A stretch of 64,000 nt of DNA from Salegentibacter salarius (GTDB lineage: Bacteria; Bacteroidota; Bacteroidia; Flavobacteriales; Flavobacteriaceae): NCBI RefSeq assembly GCF_900168265.1, contig NZ_FVZF01000002.1:62001-126000 (forward strand), written 5' to 3'. Every line of letters starts with the position of its first letter. The stretch's first letter is position 1. Below the pieces are notes generated by a model. The model did not search any database, had not been told where the DNA came from, and saw only the letters and a program-made list of their open reading frames with translations. Below are positions 26,924 through 37,173 of the stretch, one piece after another. The position numbers and the translations under genes were made by a program.

Positions 26924-28261
26924 CTATAATTCAATATTCAACAATTGGCCGGTGAGTTGCAACAACTCTAATTCGGCGATCTTGGCATCATATTTTGCAA
27001 GATTTAAACTGGTCCTGGCGTCTAATAAGTTAACCTGCGCCTGCCTAAATTCAATAGAAGTAATTCTTCCCAGATTAAATTGCTCCTGGGAACGCTCAAA
27101 ATTATCCTGATTGGTAGCTACGTTTTCTTCCTGGACTTTATAGATATACAACCTGTTTTCATAATTCCCAAGGGCATTTGCAATGTCTCTTCTAATTCCA
27201 AGTGCCACCTGCTTTTTTCGCAATTCCTGGTTTTCGTAGTTTATTTTTGCATTCTGGACCTGAACGCTTGTAGCTCCCCCATCAAAAAGGTTCCAGTTTA
27301 AACTAACTCCTCCCGAAATTCCATCGGTAGTTTGCCTACTTCCCGGAAAGAATGCTGTTGCAGCACTTCTATTATAATTCCAGCCATAGGAACCGCTAAG
27401 ATCTATCGTTGGCAAATATCCCGATTTACTTATTTTAATATCATATGCTGTAATTGCCATGTTTCTATCAAGCTGAAGTAAAGATACATTATTCGTTTCA
27501 GCCTCCATAATAAAGGCTTCTAACTGTAATTTCGGAATAAAATTCACCGTAGTATCTACCGTAAAATCTTTACCGGTAATTTGGCGATCCAGCAACACGT
27601 TTAAATCCCTTTTGGTATTGTTAAGTTGTTGGCGAGTTTGCAGCAGGTTAACACTATCGTTATTCACATCTACCCTGGCATTAAGGACTACCAGGTTATT
27701 ACTCTGGCCGTAATCGAATTGATACTGCGCCCTGGTTACACGATCTTTTGAAGTTTCTAAAACATCTTCTAATACTTCTACATTTTCAGTAAGCCGGGCA
27801 ATTTCATAATACATCGTCATTAACTGCAGCATCGTATTTTCTATAGTTTCCCTGGCCTGCAGTTTAGAAAGATCGTATTGCTCTTTTAAGCTTTTATAAT
27901 TATAAAACCTTCCTAAGCCATCAAAAAGAGTGTAGTTTAAATTCACCGAAGCATTATAAGAGTTACTCTCTATCCCTTGTTGATCTAAAGCTTCTCCATC
28001 TTCGGGCTCGGTTAACCTATTATTCAAATCATAATTTGCTCCTGCCCTTCCTGTAACCGATGGCAAATATCCGGAATTAAGAATTCCCTGGTTATTTTCG
28101 GCGATTTCAACTTCATTTTCAGCTATTTCAATTCCGTAATTACGTTCTAAAGCAAGAGCTATAGCTTCTTCCTTAGTTATTACTTCTTCCTCTTCCTGGG
28201 CAAAAATATTACCCATAAAAAAAATAGCGATCACAAGTATTAACTTACCCGATCTCTCCAT
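26924..28261 (-). CDS. TolC-family outer-membrane efflux protein
   Basis: 445 aa with a signal peptide (residues 1-22, ending in IFAQ). Two long helical OEP repeats are visible, with the typical ALERNYGIEIAENEVEIAEN and, in the second half, SIEFRQAQVNLLDARTSLN. It forms the trimeric outer-membrane duct of a tripartite pump. It overlaps the upstream RND gene by 17 nt, and the CPxCG gene follows by 3 nt. Confidence 0.9.
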   Translation of the reverse strand: MERSGKLILVIAIFFMGNIFAQEEEEVITKEEAIALALERNYGIEIAENEVEIAENNQGILNSGYLPSVTGRAGANYDLNNRLTEPEDGEALDQQGIESNSYNASVNLNYTLFDGLGRFYNYKSLKEQYDLSKLQARETIENTMLQLMTMYYEIARLTENVEVLEDVLETSKDRVTRAQYQFDYGQSNNLVVLNARVDVNNDSVNLLQTRQQLNNTKRDLNVLLDRQITGKDFTVDTTVNFIPKLQLEAFIMEAETNNVSLLQLDRNMAITAYDIKISKSGYLPTIDLSGSYGWNYNRSAATAFFPGSRQTTDGISGGVSLNWNLFDGGATSVQVQNAKINYENQELRKKQVALGIRRDIANALGNYENRLYIYKVQEENVATNQDNFERSQEQFNLGRITSIEFRQAQVNLLDARTSLNLAKYDAKIAELELLQLTGQLLNIEL

Positions 28262-31200
28262 GTGCTTTTTCTTCTTTTTGTTCCTTTATAGCTCTTTCTA
28301 CCTCTTCATTTGACACCCTGTTTCCGCTAGCAAGCCATTTTCCACCTACTTTAATATTATTGCTAATAGATAGCAGCAATGGTAACAGAAGTAAGGTTAA
28401 AACAGTAGCAATGGCGATTCCGTAGGAAATAGAGATTGCCATAGGTTTTAAAAATTGTGCCTGCCTGCTTTTTTCTAACAGCAATGGAGCCATCCCCGCT
28501 ATGGTGGTGAGCGAGGTAAGGAAAATAGCTCTAAATCTCGCACGGCCGGCTTCATAAAGTGCATTTTCAAACTTCATCCCATCTCGCAGATTTCTGTTGA
28601 ATTTACTAATGAGTACCAAACCATCATTTACCATAATTCCCACCAGGGCAATAATTCCTAAAGCTGAAAGCACGTTAACAGGAAAGTCGTGAATCCAATG
28701 ACCCCAGGCGACTCCTATAATGCTGAAAGGAATCATGATCATTAATAATAATGGCTGACTATAACTTCTGAAGGTAAAGGCGATTACCGCATAAATAAGA
28801 AATAAAACAACCGGTAAAACTCCTTCTGCGGAATTGGTTAATTTATTTGCCTCCCGGTTTTGGCCTTCATAAGAAACCGATAAACTGGGATATTTTGAAA
28901 GTAATTCCGGCATCACGTTGCTCCTGATGTCTGCAAGTATTTCAGTAGAACTTCCGTTAGGATCTTCCATATCTGCACTCACCCTAATTTCCCGAAGTCC
29001 GTTTAAGTGACTTATAGATTCGGTTCCTCTAACAATTTCATAATTAGCAATTTCATCGAATGGTACACGATCGCCAGCCGGTGTGGTTAAGCGCATATCA
29101 TCTAGATCGTTAATAGAAGAACGGTTTTCAAGATCGTAACGCACCCAAACCCTAATTTCATCCTGGCCACGTTGAAAACGCTGAACCGGAGTTCCAAAAA
29201 ATCCATTTCTCACCTGGCGCATCACTTCGCTAAGATCAAGACCTAAAGCATAAGCGCTTTCTTTAAGTTCAATATTGATCTCTTTTATTCCCTGCGGATC
29301 GTTATCTGTTACATCCTTTAAAAGCGGATTATTTTCGAAATTTTCTTTTAATTCTTCTTTCGCGGCTTCCAGTTCCTGAAGGTTATTCCCCAGCAATGAA
29401 ACCGAAACCGGCGCTCCGCCAAAATTACCTCCAGAGCCAAAGGTGAGATTCTCTACCCCATAAACAGGACCTACTTCATCTCTAATAGCATTGGTAATTT
29501 CAGGCGAACCAAAATCTCGTTCTTCCCCCGGAAGTAAATTCACCTGCAATGAGGCTTTGTTGTTTCCGGGACCAACTCGTTTTATTATATTTTCAACAAC
29601 ATCTTTATCTCCACTCTGGCGCTTACTAAAATCTTCATTTACCCGCCAGGCCGCATCTTCCACCATAGAAATAATAGAATCTGTTCGCTCTGGGTTCACA
29701 CCTTCGGCCATTAAAAGATCTATACTTACACGATCACTGGCAATACTTGGGAATAAGGTTACCCTAATCCAGTTTCCGCCTATCGCACCAATAGTCAGGA
29801 TTAAAACTGCCACCAAAATACCCAAAGCAAGCATTTGTTGTCTTAGCACAAACCTTAATATTGGGCTGTAAAATTTATCTCTTAAAAAGCTCATAGCCTT
29901 ATCTCCTGCACGGTTTACCACCCGCATTTTTATGAAGAGTTTTGCTAAACCTTTTTTCTTTTTATCTTCCTCAGGGTTTCTTGCCTGCAAGGCTTTAGAA
30001 TGCGCAATATGGGCCGGTAGAATTATAAGTGCTTCCACCAAAGAAACTACCAATGTCAAGATGACCACCGTAGATACTTCCCCAAAGAATTCCCCTATTC
30101 TACTATCTAAAAACAGGAAAGTAGAAAATGCTAAGACTGTAGTTAGAATTGCAGAAATAATTGGCGGAATTACTTCCATAGTACCGTCTAAAGCAGCCTG
30201 AACTGGAGATTTCCCCATTTCGTAATGCTGATAGATATTTTCCCCAATTACAATTCCATCATCTACCAGGATACCAATTACAATGATCATCCCGAATAAA
30301 GAAAGCACGTTTATGGTTACCCCAAACTGCCCGGCAAATATGAACATCCCAAGAAAGGCTATTGGAAGTCCAAAAGCTACCCAGAATGCCAGTCTTGTAT
30401 TAAGAAAGATCGATAAAAACAGTAAAACAAGGAAAATTCCCATTGCTCCATTTTCAAGCAGCAATTGAGTTCGCTGACTTAAAGTAATAGAGGAATCTGA
30501 AACAACGTCTAACTGAATATTACTACTCTCTGCATTGTAATCTTTTATATACTCCTTTACCTTCTTTGCCGCCGATAAAAGATCTTCATTATTCGTATTA
30601 TTTATAGCAACATTTACCGCAATATTTCCATTGAAATAAGATGAATTAGAGGTCTCCCCAAATTGATCCCGAACTTCGGCAATATCGCTTAAACGCGTAG
30701 TTTGCCCTGTGGCTGAAGATCTTATCACAAGGTCGTTTAAAGCATCAGCATAGTAACTTCTGCTATTTGCCCTTATCAGGTAGTCTTCAGCTTCAGTTTT
30801 AATAGTACCACCGGTACTTAAAATATTTGCAGCCCCAACAGTTCTGGCAACTTCTTCAAAAGTTAGATTATAAGCTAAGAGGTCGTCCTGGCTAACGGCT
30901 ATTTCTATTTCTTCTTCGGGAAACCCAGAAATCTCAATTTGCGAGATCCCATCCAGCTGTCTTAGATCGTTTTCAATTTGCTCGCTAATACGTTTAAGAG
31001 TAACTAATGGAACACCATCACCACTAATAGCAAAACTTATAGACGGCCTGACTCTTTCCTGTTTTGAAACTACAAGTGGTTCCATCCCACCGGGAAAAGT
31101 GGGCACACGATCTACCGCGTTTTTCACCTCGGTGAGCATCACATCTATATTCTCGTCTTGCTCAATTTCTACAGTAATAGAACCACCGCTTTCTCGTGCT

Positions 31201-31451
31201 GTTGAGGTTACCCGGTCTATCCCTACCAGACCTTTTAGGTTATCTTCTATTTTTAAAATAATCCCTTCCTCAATCTCCTCTGGAGCTGAACCGGGATAAT
31301 TTACATTTATATTGATAATACGGGAGTCCTCGAGAGGAAAGAAAGAAGAATTTAAACTGAAAACCCCTACGATACCGAAAATTACAAATGCGAGGATCAC
31401 TACATTTACAGCAACCTCATATTTTATAAAATAACTGATTAATTTTCTCAA
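28245..31451 (-). CDS. RND-family efflux permease (AcrB-like)
   Basis: 1068 aa, full length. Twelve helices in two repeats with two large periplasmic loops; the sequence begins MRKLISYFIKYEVAVNVVIL. Transmembrane motif IVIGILVDDGIVIGENIY carries the acidic proton-relay residues of helix 4, and the second half has GIMVNDGLVLISKFN. It drives substrate export by proton influx. It overlaps the adaptor gene by 4 nt (ATGA) and tolC by 17 nt. The substrate (drug, detergent or metal) is undetermined; the DD pair suits a hydrophobe pump rather than a metal pump. Confidence 0.92.
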   Translation of the reverse strand: MRKLISYFIKYEVAVNVVILAFVIFGIVGVFSLNSSFFPLEDSRIININVNYPGSAPEEIEEGIILKIEDNLKGLVGIDRVTSTARESGGSITVEIEQDENIDVMLTEVKNAVDRVPTFPGGMEPLVVSKQERVRPSISFAISGDGVPLVTLKRISEQIENDLRQLDGISQIEISGFPEEEIEIAVSQDDLLAYNLTFEEVARTVGAANILSTGGTIKTEAEDYLIRANSRSYYADALNDLVIRSSATGQTTRLSDIAEVRDQFGETSNSSYFNGNIAVNVAINNTNNEDLLSAAKKVKEYIKDYNAESSNIQLDVVSDSSITLSQRTQLLLENGAMGIFLVLLFLSIFLNTRLAFWVAFGLPIAFLGMFIFAGQFGVTINVLSLFGMIIVIGILVDDGIVIGENIYQHYEMGKSPVQAALDGTMEVIPPIISAILTTVLAFSTFLFLDSRIGEFFGEVSTVVILTLVVSLVEALIILPAHIAHSKALQARNPEEDKKKKGLAKLFIKMRVVNRAGDKAMSFLRDKFYSPILRFVLRQQMLALGILVAVLILTIGAIGGNWIRVTLFPSIASDRVSIDLLMAEGVNPERTDSIISMVEDAAWRVNEDFSKRQSGDKDVVENIIKRVGPGNNKASLQVNLLPGEERDFGSPEITNAIRDEVGPVYGVENLTFGSGGNFGGAPVSVSLLGNNLQELEAAKEELKENFENNPLLKDVTDNDPQGIKEINIELKESAYALGLDLSEVMRQVRNGFFGTPVQRFQRGQDEIRVWVRYDLENRSSINDLDDMRLTTPAGDRVPFDEIANYEIVRGTESISHLNGLREIRVSADMEDPNGSSTEILADIRSNVMPELLSKYPSLSVSYEGQNREANKLTNSAEGVLPVVLFLIYAVIAFTFRSYSQPLLLMIMIPFSIIGVAWGHWIHDFPVNVLSALGIIALVGIMVNDGLVLISKFNRNLRDGMKFENALYEAGRARFRAIFLTSLTTIAGMAPLLLEKSRQAQFLKPMAISISYGIAIATVLTLLLLPLLLSISNNIKVGGKWLASGNRVSNEEVERAIKEQKEEKAHGEIG

Positions 31452-32590
31452 AGTTCCTCGGCTTTAGCGGTGTCCTTTTTGTTTTGAATCTGCACTTTCA
31501 TTCCCGGGTAAGCACCAGGAACTGGAGCAGAAACCATCTTCTCACCATCTTCCAGGCCTTTTATCACCACTTTATTGCTCGAAAAATAAACAGGATCAAT
31601 CTCTTCTAAAACCATGGTGCTATCTTTCACCACGTAAACCTTAGAGCGGTCTATTAGCAGTTCTCTGGGAATCTCTATTGCATCTTCTTCATCCCGGGCA
31701 TCTAATTTTGCTTCCAGGTACATTCCTTCCCTAATTTCGGGATCTTCAATTCTAATAAAAACCTGAATGGTTTGTGAAGCACGATCTACCCTGGCGTTTA
31801 TTCGGCTTACCGTACCTGTATAGGTTTGATTACCATCAAGATCTTGCAGCGCCACATCTTCCCCTATTCTTAATAGATCTGAAAACTTTTTAGCCACAGC
31901 AACTTCGAGTTCATAAACCGAAGGATCTATAAATTCTCCAAGTTTCTGTCCCGGCCTAACTAAAGTACCCAAATTCACAGCAGCTTCAGTCAAAACTCCA
32001 TCAAATGGCGCTACGATATTAAACTTTCGAAGGCGTTCTTCCAGGTTTTTAATTTGGTAATAAGCCGATTGGATTCCGCGACCGGTAATAAAATATTTCT
32101 CTTTATCTGAGTCTGGCTCCGGTAATGGTTTTACGGTACTATTTACATTGAAATTATTAAGGTAGTCCTGCCATTTCTGAAAAGAATCTGGATAATCTAA
32201 TCGAAGATCTGGCATAATAGAAGTGATATTATTGAATAATTCACTTTTAGCCGAACGCACACTAGCTGCGTATTCTTCTGAATTAATACTTAAAAGCACC
32301 TGCCCGCGATTATAACGTTGGCCAGGTCTAAAATCTTTACTGCTACGCTGAAAAATTCCCTGTACTTCAGAAAAAAGCTCCAGTTTTTTAAGCGCCGTTA
32401 CATTCCCATTAGCGGGAACAACAATAGGCACATTACGGTTTTCTACCGTTTCTACAAATACATTTTTTACAACTTTGTTCTTTTCCGGTACTTCTTTTAC
32501 ATTACTATCAATAATTGCCTTTGCGCCAAAAACCGCCAAAACAATAAGCAATAATCCAATAAAAGAAAGAATGATTTTGCGTTTATCCAT
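31448..32590 (-). CDS. RND efflux periplasmic adaptor (membrane fusion protein)
   Basis: 380 aa. An N-terminal membrane anchor (IILSFIGLLLIVLAVFGAKAII) is followed by a biotinyl-lipoyl half (ELFSEVQGIFQ), a helical hairpin, and the matching half FNIVAPFDGVLTEAAVNLGTLVRPGQ, then a beta-barrel. It bridges the RND permease and TolC. First gene of the four-gene operon; its stop overlaps the permease start. Confidence 0.9.
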   Translation of the reverse strand: MDKRKIILSFIGLLLIVLAVFGAKAIIDSNVKEVPEKNKVVKNVFVETVENRNVPIVVPANGNVTALKKLELFSEVQGIFQRSSKDFRPGQRYNRGQVLLSINSEEYAASVRSAKSELFNNITSIMPDLRLDYPDSFQKWQDYLNNFNVNSTVKPLPEPDSDKEKYFITGRGIQSAYYQIKNLEERLRKFNIVAPFDGVLTEAAVNLGTLVRPGQKLGEFIDPSVYELEVAVAKKFSDLLRIGEDVALQDLDGNQTYTGTVSRINARVDRASQTIQVFIRIEDPEIREGMYLEAKLDARDEEDAIEIPRELLIDRSKVYVVKDSTMVLEEIDPVYFSSNKVVIKGLEDGEKMVSAPVPGAYPGMKVQIQNKKDTAKAEEL

Positions 32591-32649
32591 GCTTGTAGGA
32601 CACCTTTCCGGTGATTTGGTTTAATCTGAAATTAAAATTTTATAAATAT

Positions 32650-34569
32650 CTATTGTAAACCATCCAAACGCTCTTGGATATCTTCCCATTCTTGCATTAA
32701 GGAATTCAGTTCTTTCTTTTTGGTCTTATACTTATCTAAATACCCTGGCTTCGCCACAACTTCATCATAACTCGTAGCTAATTCCATATCACGTGCTTCC
32801 AGATCTTTCTCCAGCTTAGTGATTTTAGATTCAGTATTACTCAGTTTATTTTTTAAAGATTTAACCTTCTTTTGGTCTTTGTAGGCTTTTTTATTGGTAG
32901 AGCCGGCAGCGTCCTTTTGTACTTTAGCCGCTTTTTCCTTTTTCTCTACACTACGCATATCCTCCAGCTTACGCTGATCTAAGAAGTAATTAATATCTCC
33001 CAGATACTCCTTGATTTTCGTGTCCTTAAATTCATAAACCTTATTGGTTAGGCCTTGCAGGAAATCCCTATCGTGAGAAACAATTATTAAAGTACCTTCA
33101 AACCTGTTTAATGCTTCCTTTAAAACGTTTTTAGATTTAATATCAAGGTGATTGGTAGGCTCATCCATAATAAGCACGTTAAAAGGCTGTAGCATTAGCT
33201 TACAGAGCGCTAATCGGTTTCTTTCACCACCGGAAAGGACTTTTACCTTTTTATCAACTTCATCTCCTCTAAAAAGGAAAGACCCCAACATATCTCGAAC
33301 CTTGCTCCGGTTCTTTTCGTTGGCAGCATCGATCATAATTTCGTGCACGGTTTTTTCACCTTCAAGATAATCTGCCTGGTTTTGGGCAAAATAACCCAGC
33401 TGCACGTTATGGCCAAGTTTCAAGTTTCCTTCGTAAGAAATTTCATTAATTATTATCTTAGCAAGCGTGGTTTTACCCTGTCCGTTTTGCCCTACAAATG
33501 CAATTTTACTACCCCGTTCTATTAGAAGATCAATTCCTTTTAAAACTTGGTTATCACCATAGGCTTTTCCAATATTTTCGGCTTCAATCACTACTTTTCC
33601 AGGTTGAATAGAAAGTGGAAAACTCACATTCATTACCGCATTATCATCTTCATCTACCTCTATCCGATTTATCTTATCCAGTTTTTTGATAAGCGATTGC
33701 GCCATAGAAGCTTTTGAAGCTTTTGCACGGAATTTTTCAATAAGCTTCTCTGTAGTTTCAATTTCCTTTTGCTGATTCTTCTGCGCGGCGAGTTGTTGTT
33801 CTCTTAATTCCTCTCTAAGCACTAAATACTTTGAATAAGGTTTATTGAAATCGTAAATCTGACCAAGTGAAATTTCTATGGTTCTATTGGTCACATTATC
33901 CAGGAACATTTTATCGTGAGAAACAATTACCACGCAGCCCGAATAATTATTAAGGAAGTTTTCCAGCCAGATAATACTTTCAATATCTAAATGGTTGGTT
34001 GGCTCATCCAGCAGAAGAATATCATTATTCTGAAGTAAAAGTTTTGCGAGTTCTATTCGCATTCTCCAACCGCCCGAAAAAGTTTCGGTAAGTTTATCAA
34101 ATTGCTCTCGCTGAAAACCAAGACCTAATAATACCTTCTCCGTATCGCCTTCATAATTATATCCACCAATTATCTCGTAGGTATGTGTAACCTCACTTAG
34201 GTCTTGAATAAGCTGGGTGTAAGATTCACTTTCGTAATCGGTTCTTGTAGCTAATTGATGGTTAATATCATCTATTTGCTTTTCAAGTTTCTTTATTTCC
34301 TCAAAAGCCTGTTGCGCTTCTTCCAAAACAGTTCGGCCCTGTTCAAAATCAATATCCTGTTTTAAAAAACCAATATTCAGTTCTTTATCTCTCGCAATCT
34401 GGCCTTCGTCATACTCCTGTTCTCTGGCAAGTATTTTAAGCATTGTAGATTTTCCGGCACCATTCTTTCCAATTAGTCCCACGCGATCACCGGCGCCAAG
34501 TCTAAAGGTTAATTCTTCAAAAAGATATTCTCCGCCAAAAGAAACAGAGAGGTTATGAATATTAAGCAT
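32650..34569 (-). CDS. ABC-F family ATPase (Uup/YheS-like)
   Basis: 639 aa, no membrane segments. Two ABC domains: Walker A GLIGKNGAGKST and VGQNGQGKTT; signatures FSGGWRMR and LSGGERNR; Walker B ILLLDEPTNHLD and VLIMDEPTNHLD. A charged linker lies between them and a C-terminal coiled coil (about 560-639) follows. ABC-F proteins act on ribosomes. Length and the C-terminal coil resemble Uup or YheS rather than EttA. Stands alone, 59 nt upstream of the adaptor start on the same strand side. Confidence 0.88.
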   Translation of the reverse strand: MLNIHNLSVSFGGEYLFEELTFRLGAGDRVGLIGKNGAGKSTMLKILAREQEYDEGQIARDKELNIGFLKQDIDFEQGRTVLEEAQQAFEEIKKLEKQIDDINHQLATRTDYESESYTQLIQDLSEVTHTYEIIGGYNYEGDTEKVLLGLGFQREQFDKLTETFSGGWRMRIELAKLLLQNNDILLLDEPTNHLDIESIIWLENFLNNYSGCVVIVSHDKMFLDNVTNRTIEISLGQIYDFNKPYSKYLVLREELREQQLAAQKNQQKEIETTEKLIEKFRAKASKASMAQSLIKKLDKINRIEVDEDDNAVMNVSFPLSIQPGKVVIEAENIGKAYGDNQVLKGIDLLIERGSKIAFVGQNGQGKTTLAKIIINEISYEGNLKLGHNVQLGYFAQNQADYLEGEKTVHEIMIDAANEKNRSKVRDMLGSFLFRGDEVDKKVKVLSGGERNRLALCKLMLQPFNVLIMDEPTNHLDIKSKNVLKEALNRFEGTLIIVSHDRDFLQGLTNKVYEFKDTKIKEYLGDINYFLDQRKLEDMRSVEKKEKAAKVQKDAAGSTNKKAYKDQKKVKSLKNKLSNTESKITKLEKDLEARDMELATSYDEVVAKPGYLDKYKTKKKELNSLMQEWEDIQERLDGLQ

Positions 34570-34676
34570 TTGTATATTTTATTTTTGCAAATATGCCTAA
34601 ATTTACAATGTGAAAAAAATATGTTCACACTCAATCTACAGACTCACAAAAACTTATAACCCCCTGAAAACCAATT

Positions 34677-35063
34677 ATGAATTTTTTAAAAGGAAGTAAA
34701 CTTTATAGTATTCTTACAGGAACCTGCCCGGTGTGTCATGAAGAAAGCATGTATAAGAAAAGGAATCCCTATAAATTGAACCGTGTTTTTGATATGTATG
34801 AGCACTGTTCTAACTGCGGCACTAAGTATAAAATAGAACCTTCGTTCTTTTTTGGAGCTATGTATGTGAGTTATGCCGTTGGAATTGCTTTTGCCGTTGC
34901 CGCCTTTGTAATCGCTTATTTTTTTCTTGGCGGTGGCTTAATGACTTCGTTCTGGGTTATTATAGGAACCCTGGTGGTTTTTATGCCATTAATTATAAGA
35001 TTATCGCGGAATATTTGGATCAATTTCTTTCTACATTACAAACCAAGTGCTGGTAAGAATTAA
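34677..35063 (+). CDS. DUF983 membrane protein
   Basis: 128 aa. An N-terminal zinc-ribbon-like part (TCPVCHEESMY and CSNCGTKY) precedes two membrane helices. The arrangement PSFFFGAMYVSYAVGIAF is typical of DUF983. Function unknown. Its stop codon overlaps the 3' end of the convergent FAD oxidoreductase gene by 4 nt. Confidence 0.85.
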   Translation: MNFLKGSKLYSILTGTCPVCHEESMYKKRNPYKLNRVFDMYEHCSNCGTKYKIEPSFFFGAMYVSYAVGIAFAVAAFVIAYFFLGGGLMTSFWVIIGTLVVFMPLIIRLSRNIWINFFLHYKPSAGKN

Positions 35064-36115
35064 GCAGAAAAGTGCTTTCTGTTGAATCTTTGTAAATCTA
35101 TTTCAGGCGGAAGCTGAACATCGTTTTCCGCAAATTCAATTAGTTGCCCTGAAACCGTAGGGGAAATAAGCACGCCTCTACTTCCAAACCCATTACAGCA
35201 ATAAAGGTTTTTATGCTTTGGATGCCTTCCCAGCATTGGCTTCCTATCTTTACTGGCGGGCCTGATTCCCGCCGATTGGTCTACTACCTCAAACTTGCAG
35301 CTAATCAATTTTGCTAATTTCTTTTCCAGTTCCTCCCTGGCTTCTTTACTGGGTTGCGGATCTTTATCCTGATTATTATAGGTTGCGCCCACTTTATATA
35401 AATTATTCCCTAGCGGAATAATAAAAACCGATGATTTAACCGCCTCTTCAAGCTGCAATTCTTCAGAATAAATGGTGAGATATTCACCCTTATTTCCGCG
35501 AAGCGGAAGATAATTAAAGAAAGGATTATGTTGCATTCCAAAACCTTCGCAAAAGATAATTTTCCTTGCGGAAATACCTTTATAGCTTACCGAATCTGCA
35601 TTAACTTGAAGATCATTGTAATCGAATCTTTCAAATTTGATTTTGTCCTCATTTTTTAAATAATTCCGATATTCACTAATTAAAACATCGGTATCAATAA
35701 TCCCGGTTTGGCGAACCCTTCCAAATGAGTATTCCGAAGGAATGCAGGGATTAATATTTTTAACAAGATCGGTATCTAAATATTCGGAAAGTAAAGGTTT
35801 GTCTGCTGCTTCAAACCAGTTATTTTGCTCTTCAGCTGAAAAGAATTTTCTATAGATCTCTATCGGATAAACGATCTTAGCCTGTAATTTCGCCTCCAAT
35901 TCCTTATAAAAAGGAATCGCGATCTTCATATGCTCATTCGCATTCCAGGCAAGCGTAAAACGCTTTAGAATTACAGGATTGAACAATCCGCCGGCAACAA
36001 GAGAAGACTTTTGAGAATTGTCTTCAAAAACTACAAAATGCTTGCTCCTTTTCTCCAGGTTACGGCTTACTGCAATCCCACTTAAACCCAATCCAACAAC
36101 TATATAATCTAACAT
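35060..36115 (-). CDS. FAD-dependent oxidoreductase (DAO family)
   Basis: 351 aa from the ATG at 36113-36115; a longer start at 36160 adds 15 residues before the FAD motif. The N-terminus DYIVVGLGLSGIAVSRNLE is the FAD-binding Rossmann motif, with E at the end of beta-2. The C-terminal GIRPASKDRKPMLG and NGFGSRGVLISP match the D-amino-acid/glycine-oxidase family. The substrate cannot be fixed; the family also includes the C-terminal domain of MnmC. Monocistronic, convergent with DUF983. Confidence 0.8.
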   Translation of the reverse strand: MLDYIVVGLGLSGIAVSRNLEKRSKHFVVFEDNSQKSSLVAGGLFNPVILKRFTLAWNANEHMKIAIPFYKELEAKLQAKIVYPIEIYRKFFSAEEQNNWFEAADKPLLSEYLDTDLVKNINPCIPSEYSFGRVRQTGIIDTDVLISEYRNYLKNEDKIKFERFDYNDLQVNADSVSYKGISARKIIFCEGFGMQHNPFFNYLPLRGNKGEYLTIYSEELQLEEAVKSSVFIIPLGNNLYKVGATYNNQDKDPQPSKEAREELEKKLAKLISCKFEVVDQSAGIRPASKDRKPMLGRHPKHKNLYCCNGFGSRGVLISPTVSGQLIEFAENDVQLPPEIDLQRFNRKHFSA

Positions 36116-36218
36116 AATCCAAAAATATAAAATTATAGGCAAATCAACTTTCCCAATCAATCTTCAAGAAATAACTTAGGTTCATAAGTAAACCCGGTTA
36201 ACATCTGAAAAATAAAAA

Positions 36219-36239
36219 AGCGCCCCTATTGGGACGCTT
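36219..36239 (-). terminator. Terminator after gldN
   Basis: AAGCG(C)CCC-TATT-GGG(A)CGCTT, a 9-bp stem with one mismatch, followed on the minus strand by T6. It ends the gldK-gldL-gldM-gldN operon. Confidence 0.8.
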
Positions 36240-36266
36240 CTCTTTACTTTTTAAAACCTTCAGGAA

Positions 36267-37160
36267 TTAGTAATTCCACATATCAAGCTCAAAGTTTCGT
36301 ATTTGTTCTTTTATGCGTTGGGCTTCAAGAAGCTCCATAAAGGCATTATCTACAATATATTCATCTATTTCACGGTCTCCATATACGTTGTCCTCTTTAT
36401 AGATCATCGCATCAAATCTTCTTGAATTCAGCAAATGATCAAAAGTGACAGTCTGCGCAGAGCTACTTCCTGTAAAGGCTTTGTTTTCGTGTAAAATCTC
36501 TCTTGCATCAGGGAACCAAATCCAAAAAAGTTCAACTAAATCTGTTTGACCTGAATCAATAAAGTTAACATCTGGAGCAACGGGTGCTATACCTAAAAGC
36601 CGATATTTCAACTCTGCCTGGCGTTTATCAAAATACCACATTCCACGAATATGATATTCAGCGATATCAGCAGCACCAAGATCTCTACGATCAATAAATT
36701 GGGCATCTACTTCTTCCCCGGCGTTATACTGCTCGATACCAAGATCTGTAGTATCAACTTTAGATATGGTAGCCTGAATATCTTTTAAGGTACGTTTTTC
36801 AGTAAAATAAGAATCGGCATAGATATTTTTAATTTTTCCACTTTTAATAGCAGAAACTAAAACATCATAAAGTGCACGGCGATTATTTCCAATATTATTG
36901 GTATCTATTGGATAATACAATGGGAAATTCACTCTTTCATCAAGATCAATTTTTTCCCATACGTTTTTAGACCATAACACATCGCGATCTTCAATGTATC
37001 CATATTCAAGTGGCTTATCGTTAATGTCACTTTGAATCTGGGCTTCGGTTTTTTTACCAATCTCCTCGGGGCTATTGGCATTTAAAATGTTTGCCTGCCC
37101 ATAAGATGCTACCGTAAAAACCAACACCGAAGCATTCAATAAAAATCCTCTCCAACTCAT
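36267..37160 (-). CDS. gldN: Gliding motility / type IX secretion protein GldN
   Basis: 297 aa, with a signal peptide ending near SYGQA. The body (IEDRDVLWSKNVWEKIDLDERVNFPLYYP split over the start of the domain, and DVNFIDSGQTDLVELFWIWFPDARE near the end) is characteristic of GldN/PorN. GldN forms a periplasmic ring with the lipoprotein GldK. Last gene of gldKLMN, 13 nt after gldM, followed by a terminator. Confidence 0.93.
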   Translation of the reverse strand: MSWRGFLLNASVLVFTVASYGQANILNANSPEEIGKKTEAQIQSDINDKPLEYGYIEDRDVLWSKNVWEKIDLDERVNFPLYYPIDTNNIGNNRRALYDVLVSAIKSGKIKNIYADSYFTEKRTLKDIQATISKVDTTDLGIEQYNAGEEVDAQFIDRRDLGAADIAEYHIRGMWYFDKRQAELKYRLLGIAPVAPDVNFIDSGQTDLVELFWIWFPDAREILHENKAFTGSSSAQTVTFDHLLNSRRFDAMIYKEDNVYGDREIDEYIVDNAFMELLEAQRIKEQIRNFELDMWNY

Positions 37161-37173
37161 CTTCTAAATTTTA

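Noticed and set aside
29491-29871. 126-aa plus-strand reading frame opposite the RND permease
   Set aside because: Ser/Ile-rich translation typical of the complement of a conserved gene; no start signals.
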